Below are positions 47,276 to 60,764 of a DNA stretch of 64,000 bases, piece by piece. Within the stretch, counting starts at the first letter, position 1; each line of letters opens with the position of its first letter. A program made the position numbers and the translations under genes. The notes below the pieces were generated by a model. That model had not been told where the DNA came from and did no database searches. It saw nothing but the letters and a program-made list of their open reading frames with translations. Source of the stretch: Apodemus sylvaticus (taxonomy: Eukaryota; Chordata; Mammalia; Rodentia; Muridae); the NCBI RefSeq assembly GCF_947179515.1, contig NC_067477.1:78006640-78070639 (forward strand), read 5' to 3'.

Positions 47276-47334
47276 AGTAAAGAAGAAAGAAAGAAAGAAA
47301 AGAAAGAAAGAAGAAAGAAAAAAGAAAAAAAAAG
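47276..47334. repeat. (GAAA)n tail-derived microsatellite
   Basis: AAAG/GAAA units that extend the B1 tail. Confidence 0.9.
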
Positions 47335-47556
47335 GATAGTATGTGTTCCCTGACACTGACACATCTCTAGGACAAAAGCCAATGCCAGAGATAAAGCATA
47401 AACTTGCTATATTCAATCCTTGATAACCATCACAGCTGTCTTAAAAATATGATCCTACTTTGGCAAGCCAGGGAAAAGGGGAAATAAAAGACTTCAGATG
47501 TGAAAGTTGTGATTTAGTAAAGAGGGAGCAGTTGGTTTTGCTTTTAAAAGCAAATC

Positions 47557-47890
47557 ACAGGGATTAGAGACATATCTCAGTCTATAAATCACTTGTACAT
47601 AATGAGCATGAGGACCTGAGTTCTGTTCCCAGTACCTAGGGACACAAGGTGGACATGGAAGCTATAATGTCATGTCATCTCAGTACTGAAGAGGCAAAAA
47701 CAGGAAGGTCTCTGGTGATCCCTGACTGGCCAGGCAGCCTGGAGCAGTGAAGAGACCTCAAATGGACAAGGTGGACAGGAACATTATCTGAAGTGGTCCT
47801 CTGGCCTCCATGTGCAAAGGCACATGTATATAGATATACACACACATAGACACATGCACATACATACACACACACATGCATGTACAAAAG
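47557..47890 (+). mobile_element. B4 composite SINE
   Basis: An ID-like head ('ttagagacatatctcagtct'), 'gaggacctgagttctgttcc', a B1-like middle ('tcatctcagtactgaagagg'), then 'gtggtcctctggcctccatg' and a CA-rich tail. This ID+B1 order is the B4/RSINE1 type. Confidence 0.75.
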
Positions 47891-48991
47891 TATGTATGCA
47901 CACATACAAAGAGAAAGAAAGATCACCAATACAATGCAAAAATTCGTTGTATGTGTTTTGTTACTAGTTTAATGAATTTTAGTGAAATTGCTCCTGGTAA
48001 GTTTTATCTATCTACTCTTTTAATTTGTAGTTGTTTTCTTTTCCTTTGGAATAATGGTAACAATTTAAGTGTTCCTTAGAGTAAGGCTGGTATTACTATA
48101 TTTTATTGTCTTATCAATTTTGTACTCTGATGCCATCCTGACACACTTCCTTATGTTGTGAGGGAACATTTAGAAATTGCTGCATCATAGTGAGAGGTAT
48201 GTGTGCTTCCACACATTGCCCTTCATTCCTACAAGGTTGAATTAAAGATAGCTGTTCATAGATCATGTCTCCAGGCCTTGGGCCATCACTCAGACAAGAG
48301 CCCCCAGGAGGACTTGGCAGCCCCCATCTCTGTGACAGAGTTGCCATGGCCTTTGGAAGCTTATGACCCACATGTATATTAGTTGGATTCTAATTACAAT
48401 GAAGTTATTAGCGGTGACAGTGGGGTTCTCTACAACTGACAAGCTGCAATTTGTTTATTCAGTCTAAATTCTCTTTGTTGTTGTCATTAGCTGGTTTGTT
48501 TTTTCTAATATGGAACTTTTTCCTTTCCTTGGAGAAGAAAAGAGTCAGTATTATCAGTATTATTAGGGGAAATTTCCACTAACTAAGGTCATGTTCAATG
48601 CATGCACAGAAAATGCTTTGAACACTAACTTTTTGATCAGGGAAGAACATTTATCATTCCAGAGTGGTGGAAAGCAACTGGCCATAATTCTTCTCTCAGC
48701 TCACCCTAACAGTCACAGTTACAGCATTACTTTGCCTTTGTTTGATCCTCGTCTGACCTCTCAAGAGTTTTTTAGCTCAGAACTCATATGGCCACACTTG
48801 GGTCATAAATCCTCAGGAGAGACTACAAAGGTAAAAATGGCCCTAAGTCTGGCATCACCACAGCTGTCTTGCAGGAGAGCTCTGAAATGCCTTACAAAAT
48901 CATATCATTAATATAGTTCAGCAGTCTTCAGAGCCTTCTACCTCAGCTCTCTCACTTACTAAATAAAAGGCTTCACACAAAACACCACCGG
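47891..48991. other. Unassigned DNA
   Basis: No recognised element. A 106-codon ORF at 48591-48911 has no domain. Confidence 0.45.
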
Positions 48992-48993
48992 TT

Positions 48994-48995
<2 letters not shown>

Positions 48996-49024
<29 letters not shown>
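48996..49024. repeat. (CA)n microsatellite
   Basis: About 14 CA units. Confidence 0.95.
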
Positions 49025-50080
49025 TCACCATTATTATATCCCTGATCATCTGTCTCCAACAAATGTGAGGCACCACACAGTTATATGATCCTAAATAAAG
49101 TCCGTACAACTTCACCTAACATTGAGTTAATTGAAGAATGGCTCTGATAATTGAATAAATTATTTACCCACTTCTTCCTTGTTCACTAAGTTGGTTGGTC
49201 AGCTCCACATTTGGCATTCCATCTGACCTTAGATCAATACAGACATATAACACAATTAAAAACTTAGGGCATCTGCAGATGTGGTTAAAAATATACATGC
49301 ACAAGTGTGAGCACCGAGCCCTGGAATCCTCACATCAGCTGGCCCCTGGGAGATCAAAGTGACAATGACTGTCCCTGCAGAAATGCTCTCACCTTGAAAG
49401 GAAAAACCACTGTAAAGGAATTTCTTTGGGAAACTTCACTCTGGAATGGAGAAAATCTAATTAGAGGATTACCTGATTGTACATATTGATCTCAACCCTA
49501 ATAGGTATTGAATATCTGACATGCTACGGCTTTCTTCTAGGTACGCTGCAGAGAGAAGCCAACAGCCATTTGTCTAACACCAGGATAGTAGCTTAATCTA
49601 TTACTTTACAGGTGGCCAAGGCAGCCTGATTAATACAGTTCAGCCACCTTCAGACCCTGCTAGGAAAGGAAGAGAAAAGCATTGAAGTTCTTTACAAATG
49701 GCCCTCACTCAGCACATGAGGAAAAGGTCGATTTAGAAAACAGTGGGTTAGGAGAAACAGACTGTACCTCTTTTCTCTTTAAAGTTGCATCTGGGCCTGA
49801 CAGTTAATCTGACATAAAAACAGATTAATGGAATAAAAACAGACCGATTATTCTAATGTGACTTTTAGTTATATATGACATGGGACCCTTCATAAGAAAG
49901 TGAAGACCCAAAGTAGTGACAAAATTGAAATGCTTTTAAACGAGTTTGTATAGAGAGTAAAGCCATTGAAAAGCATTGCCTAAACTATCTGAAACTGAGG
50001 AAGGTATGAATTGTTATTTTATTTTTAGTTATTTATATGTTCATGTGTGCATGTGTCACACAGGCATGTATGTTTCTTCC
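49025..50080. other. Unique DNA, candidate non-coding conserved element
   Basis: 49780-50000 is AT-rich, with repeated ACAGATTAATGG-type and homeobox-like words, and contains no repeat that I recognise. Conservation cannot be judged from one sequence. Confidence 0.3.
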
Positions 50081-50084
50081 AGAG

Positions 50085-50290
50085 AAGTTCACCTGAGTTT
50101 TTGAGTAGAGGCTCTCATTGGCCTGGAACTCACTAATTCAGCCTGGTGGCCTGGTCAGCAGGTCAGAGGATCCTCCTGCCTCCACCTTCCCAGTGCTGAA
50201 ATAACAAGTACATACCACCATGCCTGGTTTCACACATGAGTGCTGGAGTCCAAACTTAAGCACTCATGTGCTTAAGCAGCAAGGACTTCA
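50085..50290 (-). mobile_element. B4-type SINE, minus strand
   Basis: 'gcctggaactcactaattca', 'ggatcctcctgcctccacc', 'ataccaccatgcctggttt' then 'atgagtgctggagtccaaac': a reverse B4/RSINE1. Diverged. Confidence 0.65.
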
Positions 50291-50503
50291 CTGCAGTCTC
50301 TGTAAAGTTTTAATTGTGTTTTTGCTTCTTTGTATTAAGAGAAAAAACTGACACTGTTCTTTCTTAGAAACCTTCGATTATCTTCATCTAGGGATAAGGG
50401 TAACCTGTGAAACTTTCCCCATACTGTTAAGGTTTCCTAGGTTATTTTAATAAAATCTAGTCCAACAAAATTCTCTCCATGTCAACTGCCCACCTTTGAT
50501 AAT

Positions 50504-50686
50504 AAAAATGCCACTTTCAGCTGGGCAGTGGTGGTGCACACCTTTAATCCCAGCACTTGGGAGGCAGAGGCAGGTGGATTTCTCAGTTCGAGGCCAGCCT
50601 GGTCTACAGAATGAGTTCTAGGACAGCTAAGGCTATATAGAGAAACCCTGTCTTGAAAACAACAATAGCAACAAAAAGCCATTTTC
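50504..50686 (+). mobile_element. B1 SINE with imperfect target duplication
   Basis: B1 body 50519-50660. AAAAATGCCACTTTC (50504-50518) and AAAAAGCCATTTTC (50673-50686) flank it with one gap and one mismatch. 'CCTTTAATCCCAGCACTTGG' is its central word, the common Mus/rat form. Confidence 0.9.
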
Positions 50687-50690
50687 TTCT

Positions 50691-50979
50691 AATACATCTT
50701 CTGTGTGGTGGTTTCTTCTCCTGCTCTTGGGAAGAAAAACAAAAAGACTATGCCCCTGATTGATATCTTTTAAGCTCCTTCCCTTTAAAATTACCCTATT
50801 GTCATAGTGACAGGTTGGGGATAGCATTTCTGCTACCCACCAGTAGGATTGGATAAAGATCAGTACAGGTGCATGCTGTACAAGTACAATGAGCAGATGT
50901 GTGCCTGTGCCCTTGAGACAAGGACTGGCTTTGAAGTTAGCATCATTTTTTAAATTCTTTCATCATTAGAACAGACTTC
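50691..50979. other. Unassigned DNA
   Basis: Nothing recognised. Confidence 0.4.
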
Positions 50980-51010
50980 CCCCACCCCACCCGCCCCCCC
51001 CCCCCCCCCC
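50979..51010. repeat. C-run (G-quadruplex-prone on minus strand)
   Basis: CCCCCACCCCACCCG followed by a C-run of about 17. On the minus strand four or more G-runs are close together. Confidence 0.9.
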
Positions 51011-54000
51011 AGAATGTGCCCTACTGGCTTCTGGTGGTTTAAGCTTTACTTTTAGGCTAGAAGGAATTCATCCTATAATATGACAGGAAAAGTTCCTGAT
51101 TGTGACTAACAGAACATTGTCTGGTCCCTTCCCATGATAACCATGAGTCAGGAGCCAGGCCCATTGCTCCATTTGCAGAACAAGCTGTCTAGGCTGATCC
51201 CACCATGTGCAAGAGTAGTAGAGTACAAATATTATAAGATATTACAAATAGTTTACACTCATATAGATGAGAAGCAAACACACATCTATAAGTTAGTCAG
51301 AACCTATAGGCTCTTTGCACACAAAGGCAGAGCAAGGAGTCAGCATTTACTGCAGCAATCACTCAGCCCACCCACAGAAAATAGTGCACACAATTTCCAC
51401 GATGTCTGTTGTCCATTAAAGGAAAAAATTAGCTGCCTGAATTATCCAGTATTTCCCCTAACGATCCCTGTTTCACATATACAGCAGTAACTTCAGTAAA
51501 GACATGTCTCTGCATTACAAAATGAGACAATTTACATAAAATCACAACTCTCCGTTAGCAACCCAACTGGACTAATGGAAGGTAACCAGATCTATCTGGG
51601 CTATAGCTAAGGGGTTAAGTTTCAGAGTCTTCCAGAAAGTGTTTCTCTGCATGTTCAGTGTCTCTGCGGTGCCAGATAATCTAGGGGGTTTCCATGGGAT
51701 GCCTGAAAAGAGCAACAACTTAGTCCTGTGGCTGCCCTGCCCAGACGCATATCAGGGTCTCAGTAAGCTACAGTATCTAGGACTTAGAGAAGCTTTGACA
51801 AATGTTATTGGCATTCTAATTTGTGAAATGAGTTTTTGAACATTCTCAAACCAATCACAGCGATAAGAGGATGATAGACCAGCTTTGCATAGAGTTTAAA
51901 TATCAGTGAGGGAGGGAACGGGGAGTTACCAAAGTGCTATATCTTCTCTTTGAAATGACCCTACCTCCCTAACTTGGATTCATTTCTCTGGAACTCCATC
52001 CTTCTCAACTTACAAGACTCATTCAGGCTCAACTATTCATGCAACTCAAATGTTACTTACCGAGACAACTCATTTATCTTCATCAAGTGGGTCATTTTAG
52101 TAATGTTTAATGGTTACAGAGGATTTTAATTATGATATACTTTTATAATTGCCTGAGTGAAAGACAAGAATTCTAATTCATGACTATAAAACATCAGATA
52201 CAACTTCCCAAGTATAAATTAATTGTCAAAAAAAAAGTGTTGCTTCTCAAACCACCTTCTGTTGAAGTATCTCCTGCTCAAAAAGCACTGAAAATGTGAC
52301 AGCAATGACTTTTAGCTGCTTCTGCTACTATTCCAGGAGCCATTCACAGCTCCAGGAAGCACTCAGAGTCAACATTAAGTCTCATAAACTTTGGAATTCA
52401 AATGTCTTATAATTTACAGGAAAAAATTAGCAAAAATCTCCCCACTAATCCCAATCTCACTCTTTAGACTTAAAAAGTCTCCTCATCCAAGCAGATTTAC
52501 CCAAGATCTGCCCCTTGAGCAGCTTATCTCAGAGCCCCACCCTCAACTCTGTGTCCATCACTCCCAGGAGGACTACTCTTCTGTTGGAGTCCTGGTCGTC
52601 TTTGATTTTGAGCTGGGAAAAAAAAAAAAAAAAACAACAAACTGGGCATAGGCACGAGAAAGTCCCACATGCCAGGGAAGCAAGAGATCCCAGGACCCAA
52701 TCAGGATGACATTAGTCGAAATATCCAACAAAGGGGAGGGAACCTATAGAGAGCACCTCCAGTAAATAGGTACTGCCCCCAGTGGAGGGATAGGGTAGCA
52801 ACCCATCTCAAAATTTTTAACCCAAAAATGTTTCTATCTAAATGAAATGCAGGGAGGGAGAGAAAGGGAGAGAGAACCTAAGTTATTGGGAAGCTGTCAT
52901 AGCCTTACTGTCAAAGACATTTTGTTCCTTCTATTGCTTTGTAATGTTATCGTCCCCACTTACATTACAAATGATGGTCTAGTAGAAAGCAGTTTTGTTT
53001 TTATTGTTCTTTTTTTTCCTCTTTAAAAAGGTCCTTGTTATATATTTCAGGCTGACTCCAAACTCAGTTTTCTGTTTCGCCATTGAAAATAGCTAGGATG
53101 AGTGACCTGTGTCACTATGCCTGAAGTGGCTTGCTTTCATTTGGCAAAGCAAAATGTTGAAATACTAATTTACCTCCAAATTAGGGAATGATGTGGACAT
53201 TTTATTCACCCTTAACATTTTTACTTCACCAGTATACTATGTAAATGAGTGTCTCACAGTGATGGTTGAGAGCTTATAACAGCTCTTACCAATTAGATGA
53301 TCTCCTGTTCTCTCATGAGCTTGGGTTTGTCACATTGAAGTCTTTTCTAGAGAATGTACCTTTATTCTCACTAAGATCTTTTTTTCCTTAGCGTCAGAAA
53401 TCTTTTATTGTCTCCAACTGTCCCTTTGAGCCAAGCCCCAAAATAGAGCCCGGGAGGAGGAAAATAGAATCTTAGAGAAGGAAAAAAAAAATAACTCAGA
53501 AGAAAATCACATATATAACAGACTATTTAAGGAAAGAAGTAAAATTCCCTCTAGGTTTTATAAATGAATTAATCTAGGTAGCTAAAGGCAACATCAGTTC
53601 ATTAATGGCATCCAATACTCAACAAAGTAAAATAACTTGTTCTTGAGTATCATGTGTAAGACCTTGGACAGAAAGAAGATTCAGATAGACCTAGAAATGG
53701 ACCCCAAAAACGTTTTCGGTGTCCAAATTATATGACGCATTATTGTGACTACAAAGAGATCAGACAGAGTCCCTGCTTCTGAAGAACACAAGATAATTAA
53801 ACTGTGTGAAACAAAATTGTAGGATGAAAGCATCCCATGAAACCACAGAAACAGTCACATCCACCTAAAGAAATTAGAAAGACATGAGAGAGAGGAAACC
53901 AACTTTAATCTTGGAGAGGAAGAATAAACAACACTTGCCCAAGGAAGGTTAATCATGACCTACAACAGTTGGTGGCTCTAAGGAAAACAAGGTTCAGAGG

Positions 54001-54219
54001 ACAAATAAAATGATCTAAATTCCAAAGCAGTGAACTTCAGGAAAATTTGAGACTCCCTGAGAAGACAGCTCAAAAGCAATTATACCATGCAAAATATGAT
54101 TTAAAAAAATAACAAGAACAAGTTAACAGAAACAGACTCATACAGTCTTATACAGCACTTCAAAAAGTGGACCTGGAAGAAAACATGTTCACTTTTTACC
54201 AGGTTATAAACTTCTTTAC
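51011..54219. other. Unassigned unique DNA
   Basis: About 3.2 kb. The 118-codon ORF at 51134-51490 and an 86-codon ORF at 52391-52651 have no recognised domain. An A-run lies at 52619-52634. A very diverged B1-like sequence may lie near 53020-53135 (minus). Confidence 0.45.
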
Positions 54220-54453
54220 ATAAAGTTCAATATGGGATCTAGAGACTGACTCCATATGTAGAAGCACATACTGACCTGGCAGAGTTTCTCAGCACCTGGG
54301 TTAGGTTCCTCACAACTACATGTAACTCCATCTATGGGAGGCCTGAAGCCTTCTACCCTCCACGGACATCTGCCCACATGTGTAAGTTCCCACAGACATG
54401 CACAAGTACACTTAATTAAAAATAAAGTAAATCATTTTATAAAGCTCAAAATG
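54220..54453 (+). mobile_element. B3 SINE with 15-bp target duplication
   Basis: A diverged tRNA-derived body from about 54235 to 54438 with tail 'ttaattaaaaataaagtaa'. Flanked by ATAAAGTTCAATATG (54220-54234) and ATAAAGCTCAAAATG (54439-54453), two mismatches. Confidence 0.75.
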
Positions 54454-56607
54454 AGCTTAATTTGAACTCTTGTTCTTTCATTTTTGAATTCTGGTGCAAA
54501 CTCAATTTTATTGACAATCATAATGTAATAAGAAATAAAACAGGAAAATGATACTCTGAAGACAAGTTTTAACACTGTAAGAACAACATAATTCAGCACC
54601 AGTCATCCTCATGTGTAATTAACAGCAGTAAACAAATTATATGCATGTATTAATATTTATCCTAGTTTTTGAATACTAGGAAAAAACAAACATTGTTTAA
54701 CTGGATTATTTTGACATGCCTTGAGAAAGCATGCATAGAAAATGACTCTATAACACTTGATAAGCACTTGGCCACTCTTTCCATGTTAGCAGAGGCAAGA
54801 AGCTCTGTTTGGGGTCTGGGTCATTCTGCAATGAAAGCAGCCTCTCACCTTATAACAGGCTGCACTAACACAGGACAGTTCTTAACACGATATCTTCTCT
54901 AAGTCTACACCCTACAAGTTCCCAGCAACACCCACTCCTGGTGCACAAACTTGTATCTCAACACGTTAGCCTCTGGCTATCATTAAATATGGTATGATGC
55001 GGGTACTAGCAGCTTAGCTATATTTCCTTTAATGAATGAAGCCTGGAAGATATCACAATAAATGAGTCTAAGGCAACAATACCTAGCAACACTATCAGCC
55101 CACATGATTAGAATGCATATGTGGATGTCTCCAGCAGGCTTGGATTTCAGAGGAAACTTCCTATAGGTATTCTCTCTCTCTCTCTTTTTTTAAAGCATAT
55201 GTCTCAAAAGTTTCAGCCCAAAATTTTGAAAAATAAACTGTATGGTCAATTTGGTTTATAATAACCCCTGATGCTACAGTTAAACTTACTGAACAAAAAG
55301 ATCCCTCTCTCTGTCCTGAGGCTTCTATTTTGAGTTTCTTGGCACTGTCTTAGCATGCATTAAAACTGAGATTTTTTTTTTAAAGCTTGGATGAGATGTG
55401 GAATAATTTTCCATTATGCATGCCTGAGAGGCAGAAAAATATTTCAGAGAAAGAAGACTATATGGGGGATTTGAAATAAGACTGATAAAGAATTAATTTT
55501 AGTGTTATTAATCTACAGAACAAAGTTCCAAAATGCTGCTTCCATACCTTACCATGTTATTGGTAAACATACACAACATCTGTGATCTCTGCATATTTTG
55601 GTTGCATCTAAATAATTCTTCTCTATATTCATGCATAATTACAAAATATAAGTCTAGAGCATTTGAGATTGATGGTATTTTGTCCCCTCTCAGATAGCAA
55701 CAAAATCAAGGAAAAATTCTTTATGAATGCACTCTAATAAGTACCCCGGTATTTTTTAATCTATATACAAAATGGCAACAATTATTTTTCTGGATAGTTT
55801 TGTTATTCATTCATGACCAGAAAATAGGGGTCTCCACTAAAAAAATACAGAAATCAAAATGTTAAAAAAAAATAAAAAACAAAACAACATGGAAGGGAAA
55901 AAAACATTTCCTCATTTGAAGATGCTGTTTCCTTGAGCTGTTGGTCAGCCTTTCTCCAGCTGAATCTGCCTCTCAGCAAAATATGCCAAGATAGTCTCAG
56001 AGAACATTACACTAAAAAATAATGCCTATATATATATATTGGCATGGTGGATTGTTTGGGAAGAATATCCTCTGATCCAGGAAGCCTACAAAAACTGTTT
56101 AGTGAAAAATGATGAGGTAAACCCAACATGAGAAACAAAGGCACTGACAGGAAAAGTGTGGTTTACAGAGGTCAGGGAGCAAATCTGAAGTTTCATTTTG
56201 AAAACATTTGGCTCCTGAGGAGAATACGTTCTTTAAGGAGTAAGAATAGTGTTGTCCTTCACAAGAAAATTGTAACAGTCAAAAAATACGGGATGACCCA
56301 TTTTTAAGCTAATTGTGAAAACGGCCATAATTTAAAAGGAAACTTCAACAGACAGTGATCTGGCTATCCATGGAATTAATATACTTCTTGTTGTTGTTCT
56401 ATATGTTAATATACTCATTCTTTTTGACCCCTTTGTGCAACTAAATAGGGGAAATCTTCGTCCCATTCTCCTCTGGCATCCGCACTTACTTTGTTCTATA
56501 CATGGCCTCCTTTGCTGCTTTGATCTTTAGCTCACTAACAAAGCTTGAGGTTTGTAAGACTCCAAGAATCTCTTACAACTTTCCAAATAAAACCCTACAC
56601 ATCAGCA
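54454..56607. other. Unassigned AT-rich DNA, possible conserved sequence
   Basis: About 2.1 kb. No recognised repeat except a short (TA)n at 56027-56040 and CT run at 55163-55178. The interval 55380-55520 holds TTAAT/ATTA words. A 77-codon ORF at 54669-54902 has no domain. Confidence 0.4.
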
Positions 56608-56722
56608 AGAGATGGTGCCACATGCCTTTAAATCTAGTACTTTGGAGACAGACAGAGGTAGAAGCAGACGGAGCTCCTTGGGTTCAAGGCCAGCTTGATC
56701 TACATAAAAAATCAAGAAAGCA
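56608..56722 (+). mobile_element. Diverged B1-like SINE
   Basis: 'gatggtgccacatgccttta', 'agtactttggagacagacag', 'tcaaggccagcttgatctac' in B1 order. It lies inside a 117-codon ORF, which is therefore not credible as a gene. Confidence 0.75.
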
Positions 56723-57588
56723 TGGGACTATATCCCTCAGACGGCCCTTAGTTTTGGCCATCCCTCTCCTCACTTCCTCTTTTCTCCCTTTTACCTCACC
56801 CTACCCATTTGGTCCTGCCATTCCAGCCACACCAGCTCCCACCATCCATCCATAACAATCAATTCAACAGTCTTGAGAGTCATCAGATAACTGATTTGCA
56901 AACCCAGAGTCTAGCTTTCAATTCTTAGTACTTTCAGTAAGTATCTTTGTTATTTACTGCCTCCAAGAGCCTCCAGAATCCCAAGATTTCCTTCTGACTT
57001 TGCTCTTGAGACTCTAATCTCCTCATCCTGTTTTCACCTAAAAGTTTCAGGTTTAAGAATGTTTTTGTCTTTATCCCTTAAATATGAAGCCCCATTAAAT
57101 CTACTCATTAGCCATTTCCTTCTTTCCACATACTCTCCTCTGGTTGCTTTCATTTCTTTACGTGTGCTTGGCTAGAAGCACGTGTATCTCATCTTTCTCT
57201 CTTATATCCTCTTTCTCTCTTATATCCAGGTCGCAATACTAACCAATTACAAATAGCTCTATTTGGTGATTTTCCAGAACCTCAGGCTCATATTTAGAAC
57301 TTTCTCCCTAAACTCCTTCCCTTGCCTGAGTTTCCTATTTTATCAGTTTCATAATCTCATACAGTTATTTTACAACTGTCACCAAGCATTTGAACAGTCA
57401 TTTCACACATAATTAATACAATCTTCATGAGTGAAAAAGCTCTGTTCTTTGCTTCCAGCCATGCAAATGGTACAAAATTTTTTCAGGCTTGAGGGAAAAA
57501 TCCACAGCCTTCCAGGACAGAAGTATTTCCTTCCCTCTCTGCCTCCTACATCACTGACCTGAGCACCTCAGGTCCACTCAGTGCTAGA
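56723..57588. other. Unassigned DNA
   Basis: No recognised element. Two 'tctttctctcttatatcc' copies lie next to each other near 57195-57228. Confidence 0.4.
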
Positions 57589-57589
57589 G

Positions 57590-57648
57590 AGCTTTACTCA
57601 TGCTAGGTTGCTAGGCAAAGGAGCTCTACCACTGAGCTATGTCCCAAG
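57590..57648 (-). mobile_element. ID/B4-type SINE head, minus strand
   Basis: Reverse complement reads 'cttgggacatagctcagtgg' then 'tagagctcctttgcctagca', a tRNA-like head with A-box. The B-box side is lost. Confidence 0.6.
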
Positions 57649-58448
57649 ATTAGTCTATTGTTTAGTAGGTTAATATTTACAATTTTACTTCTATTTCATT
57701 TGTAGTTGCATTAGAGTTTCATTTATCTTTTTATATGTTTGTAATTACTCAATTAAAAGTTTAGGAGAGCTCCAAGAACACATTTCTTCAGTCTATATAA
57801 TTCATTCATATACCAAGAACATATCTATACTGTGTTTGTTTTAGTCTTTTAAGGGTGCTATGACAAAATATTATATACTTTGTCACTTATAACACAACTT
57901 TTGTTTCTCATATATTTAGATGTTTCAAAGTCCAAGGTAAAGAAGCTGGTAGATAACCAACAACAACAACAACAAAGACTCAGTAGATAAAAGTGACTAA
58001 TCCCAAACCTGATGACCTGGATGATCTCTGAACCCACGTAATAGGAGAGAACCATCATGTGCATGTACCCACACCCTCCATACACAGATAGTAAATAAAT
58101 ACATGAATAATAAATAAATGTTTCCAGTAGTGTGATATCTGATGAGGGACACTGTACAGTTCAGCGATGAGTATTTTTTTAATGTAACTTTACCTAGCAG
58201 AAAAGATATAGAAGCTCAGGAATCTTTTATAAAAGGGTACTAAATCTTATTCATTAAGACTTAAGGAATCTTCTAACCAGTTCACAAAGGCCTCCAAAAC
58301 TATCACCTATTTCAATTAGAATTTCAACAGATGAATCTGGGGGAGAGGTGCTACAAACCCAAAATGATATAGTCATATGCATGGCCTAGCAGTGGGCACA
58401 TGTTCTGAGACACCTTTGTGTATGTGCCCTGAGATGAATGTCACACAC
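57649..58448. other. Unassigned DNA
   Basis: Contains (CAA)n at 57960-57975. No gene. Confidence 0.4.
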
Positions 58449-58899
58449 AAAAAAATTCTTTTTTTTAAATTTTTTTATTCGATATAATTTTTTATTTACA
58501 TTTCAAATGATTTCCCCTTTTCTAGCCCCCCACTCCCCGAAAGTCCCATCAGCCCCCTTCTCTTCCCCTGTCCTCCCACCCACCCCTTCCCACTTCCCCG
58601 TTCTGGTTTTGCCCTATACTGCTTCACTGAGTCTTTCCAGAACAAGGGGCCACTCCTCCTTTCTTCTTGTACCTCATTTGATGTGTGGGTTATGTTTTGG
58701 GTATTCCAGTTTTCTAGGTTAATATCCACTTATTAGTGAGTGCATACCATGATTCACCTTTTGAGTCTGGGTTACCTCACTTAGTATGATGTTCTCCAGC
58801 TCCATCCATTTGCCTAAGAATTTCATGAATTCATTGTTTCTAATGGCTCAATAGTACTCCATTGTGTAGATATACCACATTTTTTGCAAAAAAATTCTT
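58449..58899 (-). mobile_element. 5'-truncated L1 3' end with 12-bp target duplication
   Basis: Young-type murine L1 3' end (58461-58887). AAAAAAATTCTT at 58449-58460 and 58888-58899 is a perfect target duplication. It ends within the ORF2 C-terminal region (stop near 58721-58723), so it holds 3'UTR plus about 55 codons. It has a T-rich tail side at 58458-58478. Confidence 0.95.
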
Positions 58900-60764
58900 A
58901 ACACAAAGCAAAGTAGCCACTCTGTCACTAAGCTATGTAATTTTATAAGAATACCATACCACACGTGGCCCATCATTATCTAAAATGCCATTATGGAGGG
59001 CATGGCAATACTCATATGCCAAATAGCAAAGATAGCAGGGAACAAAGCAAATGAAATGTAATCAGAATATAATCAGAAATGGTGCAACAACAGAAACAAG
59101 TGATGTGTTAGATGGATTTATGGCATGCTTTGGGTCAAAACATTAAAAGTTCTACAAAAAGTTGTCACTTCAAATGTTTCTTAAGAGTTAGTCAAAGTTG
59201 AAAGTCAATCAATGACAAGGGGCATTTCAGACAGAGAAAATGTGAATAGTCCAGAAAATATAGTTCATTTGCAGAAGACAAGTAACTATGCCTGGGCTGA
59301 TTGGATAGTAATTGAAATAAGGAAAGACAAGAACCACAAACTTATATGAGTTTTCATAAAGCAAGCACACCTGTGTAACCAACACTTAGAGAAACTTCCT
59401 CCTGCAGAGATCCACAACTGGACAGTGTGCAGAGAATGAGAAACTTTGGAGCACTCAGTCCTAAATGAGATGTTTCCATCAAACCCTACCCTGCAGACTT
59501 CAAGGAAATAATGTCTTCCAGATACAACAAGACTTACATAGTTATGAACTCATAGACATGGTGGCTACACCCACAGGGCCTTCACAGATTCAAGCCACTT
59601 GGGGTCCCAGCACTGAAAGGGGGAAATGGGCATTGGCTCCCACCTCTAACCAACAATCTGTCTGTCATTGATACTTACCAGCAAAAGGAAAACTAGTTTT
59701 CTCCAACTGAGCCTCACTGTTTTATACTTAAGGGTAAACCCTATGCCCAGAAGTAACTGACCAACATTAGAGAAATTCAACTGTATTTTTAAGCCCATCT
59801 TGCTTTGTTGGGGAATTTTTCATAGATTAACCTTTCGCTTAGATATTTTGGCTTCTGATTTTGTGGGTTTTATAAGGGTTTTTGTTTTCCTTTGTTGGGT
59901 TTTGTTCTTGTTTTGTTTGTTTTTAGCATATGATTCTCTTTTGTCTGCTTTTAGGGAGAGACAAAATATGAAGTAGTGAAAAGCATCTGTGAGAAAGGGT
60001 AGGGGGGAAAAAAAAGACGTGATTTTTTTCAATTACAGGAATAAAAGGAGACAAAAAGCAAAGCCAGTGGAAAGGACAGGCAAATCTGCAGAAATGATAA
60101 CGAAAGTGTCCATGAATACGTATTAAGCATTGGATTAGGGAACAATTGAGAAAACAGTGTGCTTTAATCAATGAGCAAGTCCTCCTTGAAACAGAGAGAA
60201 CTGTTTATATGCACCCAGCTGGACTCCAAAATTGCTGCAGCTTGGGTCTCGCTCTTTATGGTTGAGCATTCTTCTACCTTTTAAATGGAGAAAGCATTGT
60301 ACTATTGCAAGACTCTGGTAGGAGTAAGTATTCTTAATTTACAGGTCTTTGGAACAGGATTTGCATACAAGATACTTAACATGCCTGGCTTGAGTGATAT
60401 ATTTTATTTTGAACTAGAATTAGTTTTTAATAGGGGAGAATGAGCATATTTTATACATAGAAAATCTACAATGTAATGCAGCCATAAAGCAAGCTGAGAG
60501 AACTAGAAATTTGTGTATGAAGCTCTGATTCCTCTCGTCAAGTGGTGGATTCTGTTACTTCAGTTTTATAATCCAAGTTAAACTTTATGAAGTATATTGT
60601 CAACAGTCAAGTATGAGTTTTAGAAGTCAGCCTCTAGGGGCACATTTCCATTCTTGCTTTCTTGGAGTGTTACCAGATAAGAAAAACAACACTGTTTCCG
60701 ATATGATAGAAAATGTGAGGAGGAAGAAAGGTTCACAAACATTTCAGACTGCCTTTGTGGTACT
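58900..60764. other. Unassigned DNA
   Basis: About 1.9 kb with T/G-rich patch at 59840-59925. No recognised gene or repeat. Confidence 0.45.

Noticed and set aside
51134..51490. 118-codon ORF
   Set aside because: No recognised domain, signal or splice context; length within chance range for 64 kb.
56502..56855. 117-codon ORF
   Set aside because: A B1-like SINE forms the middle of it.
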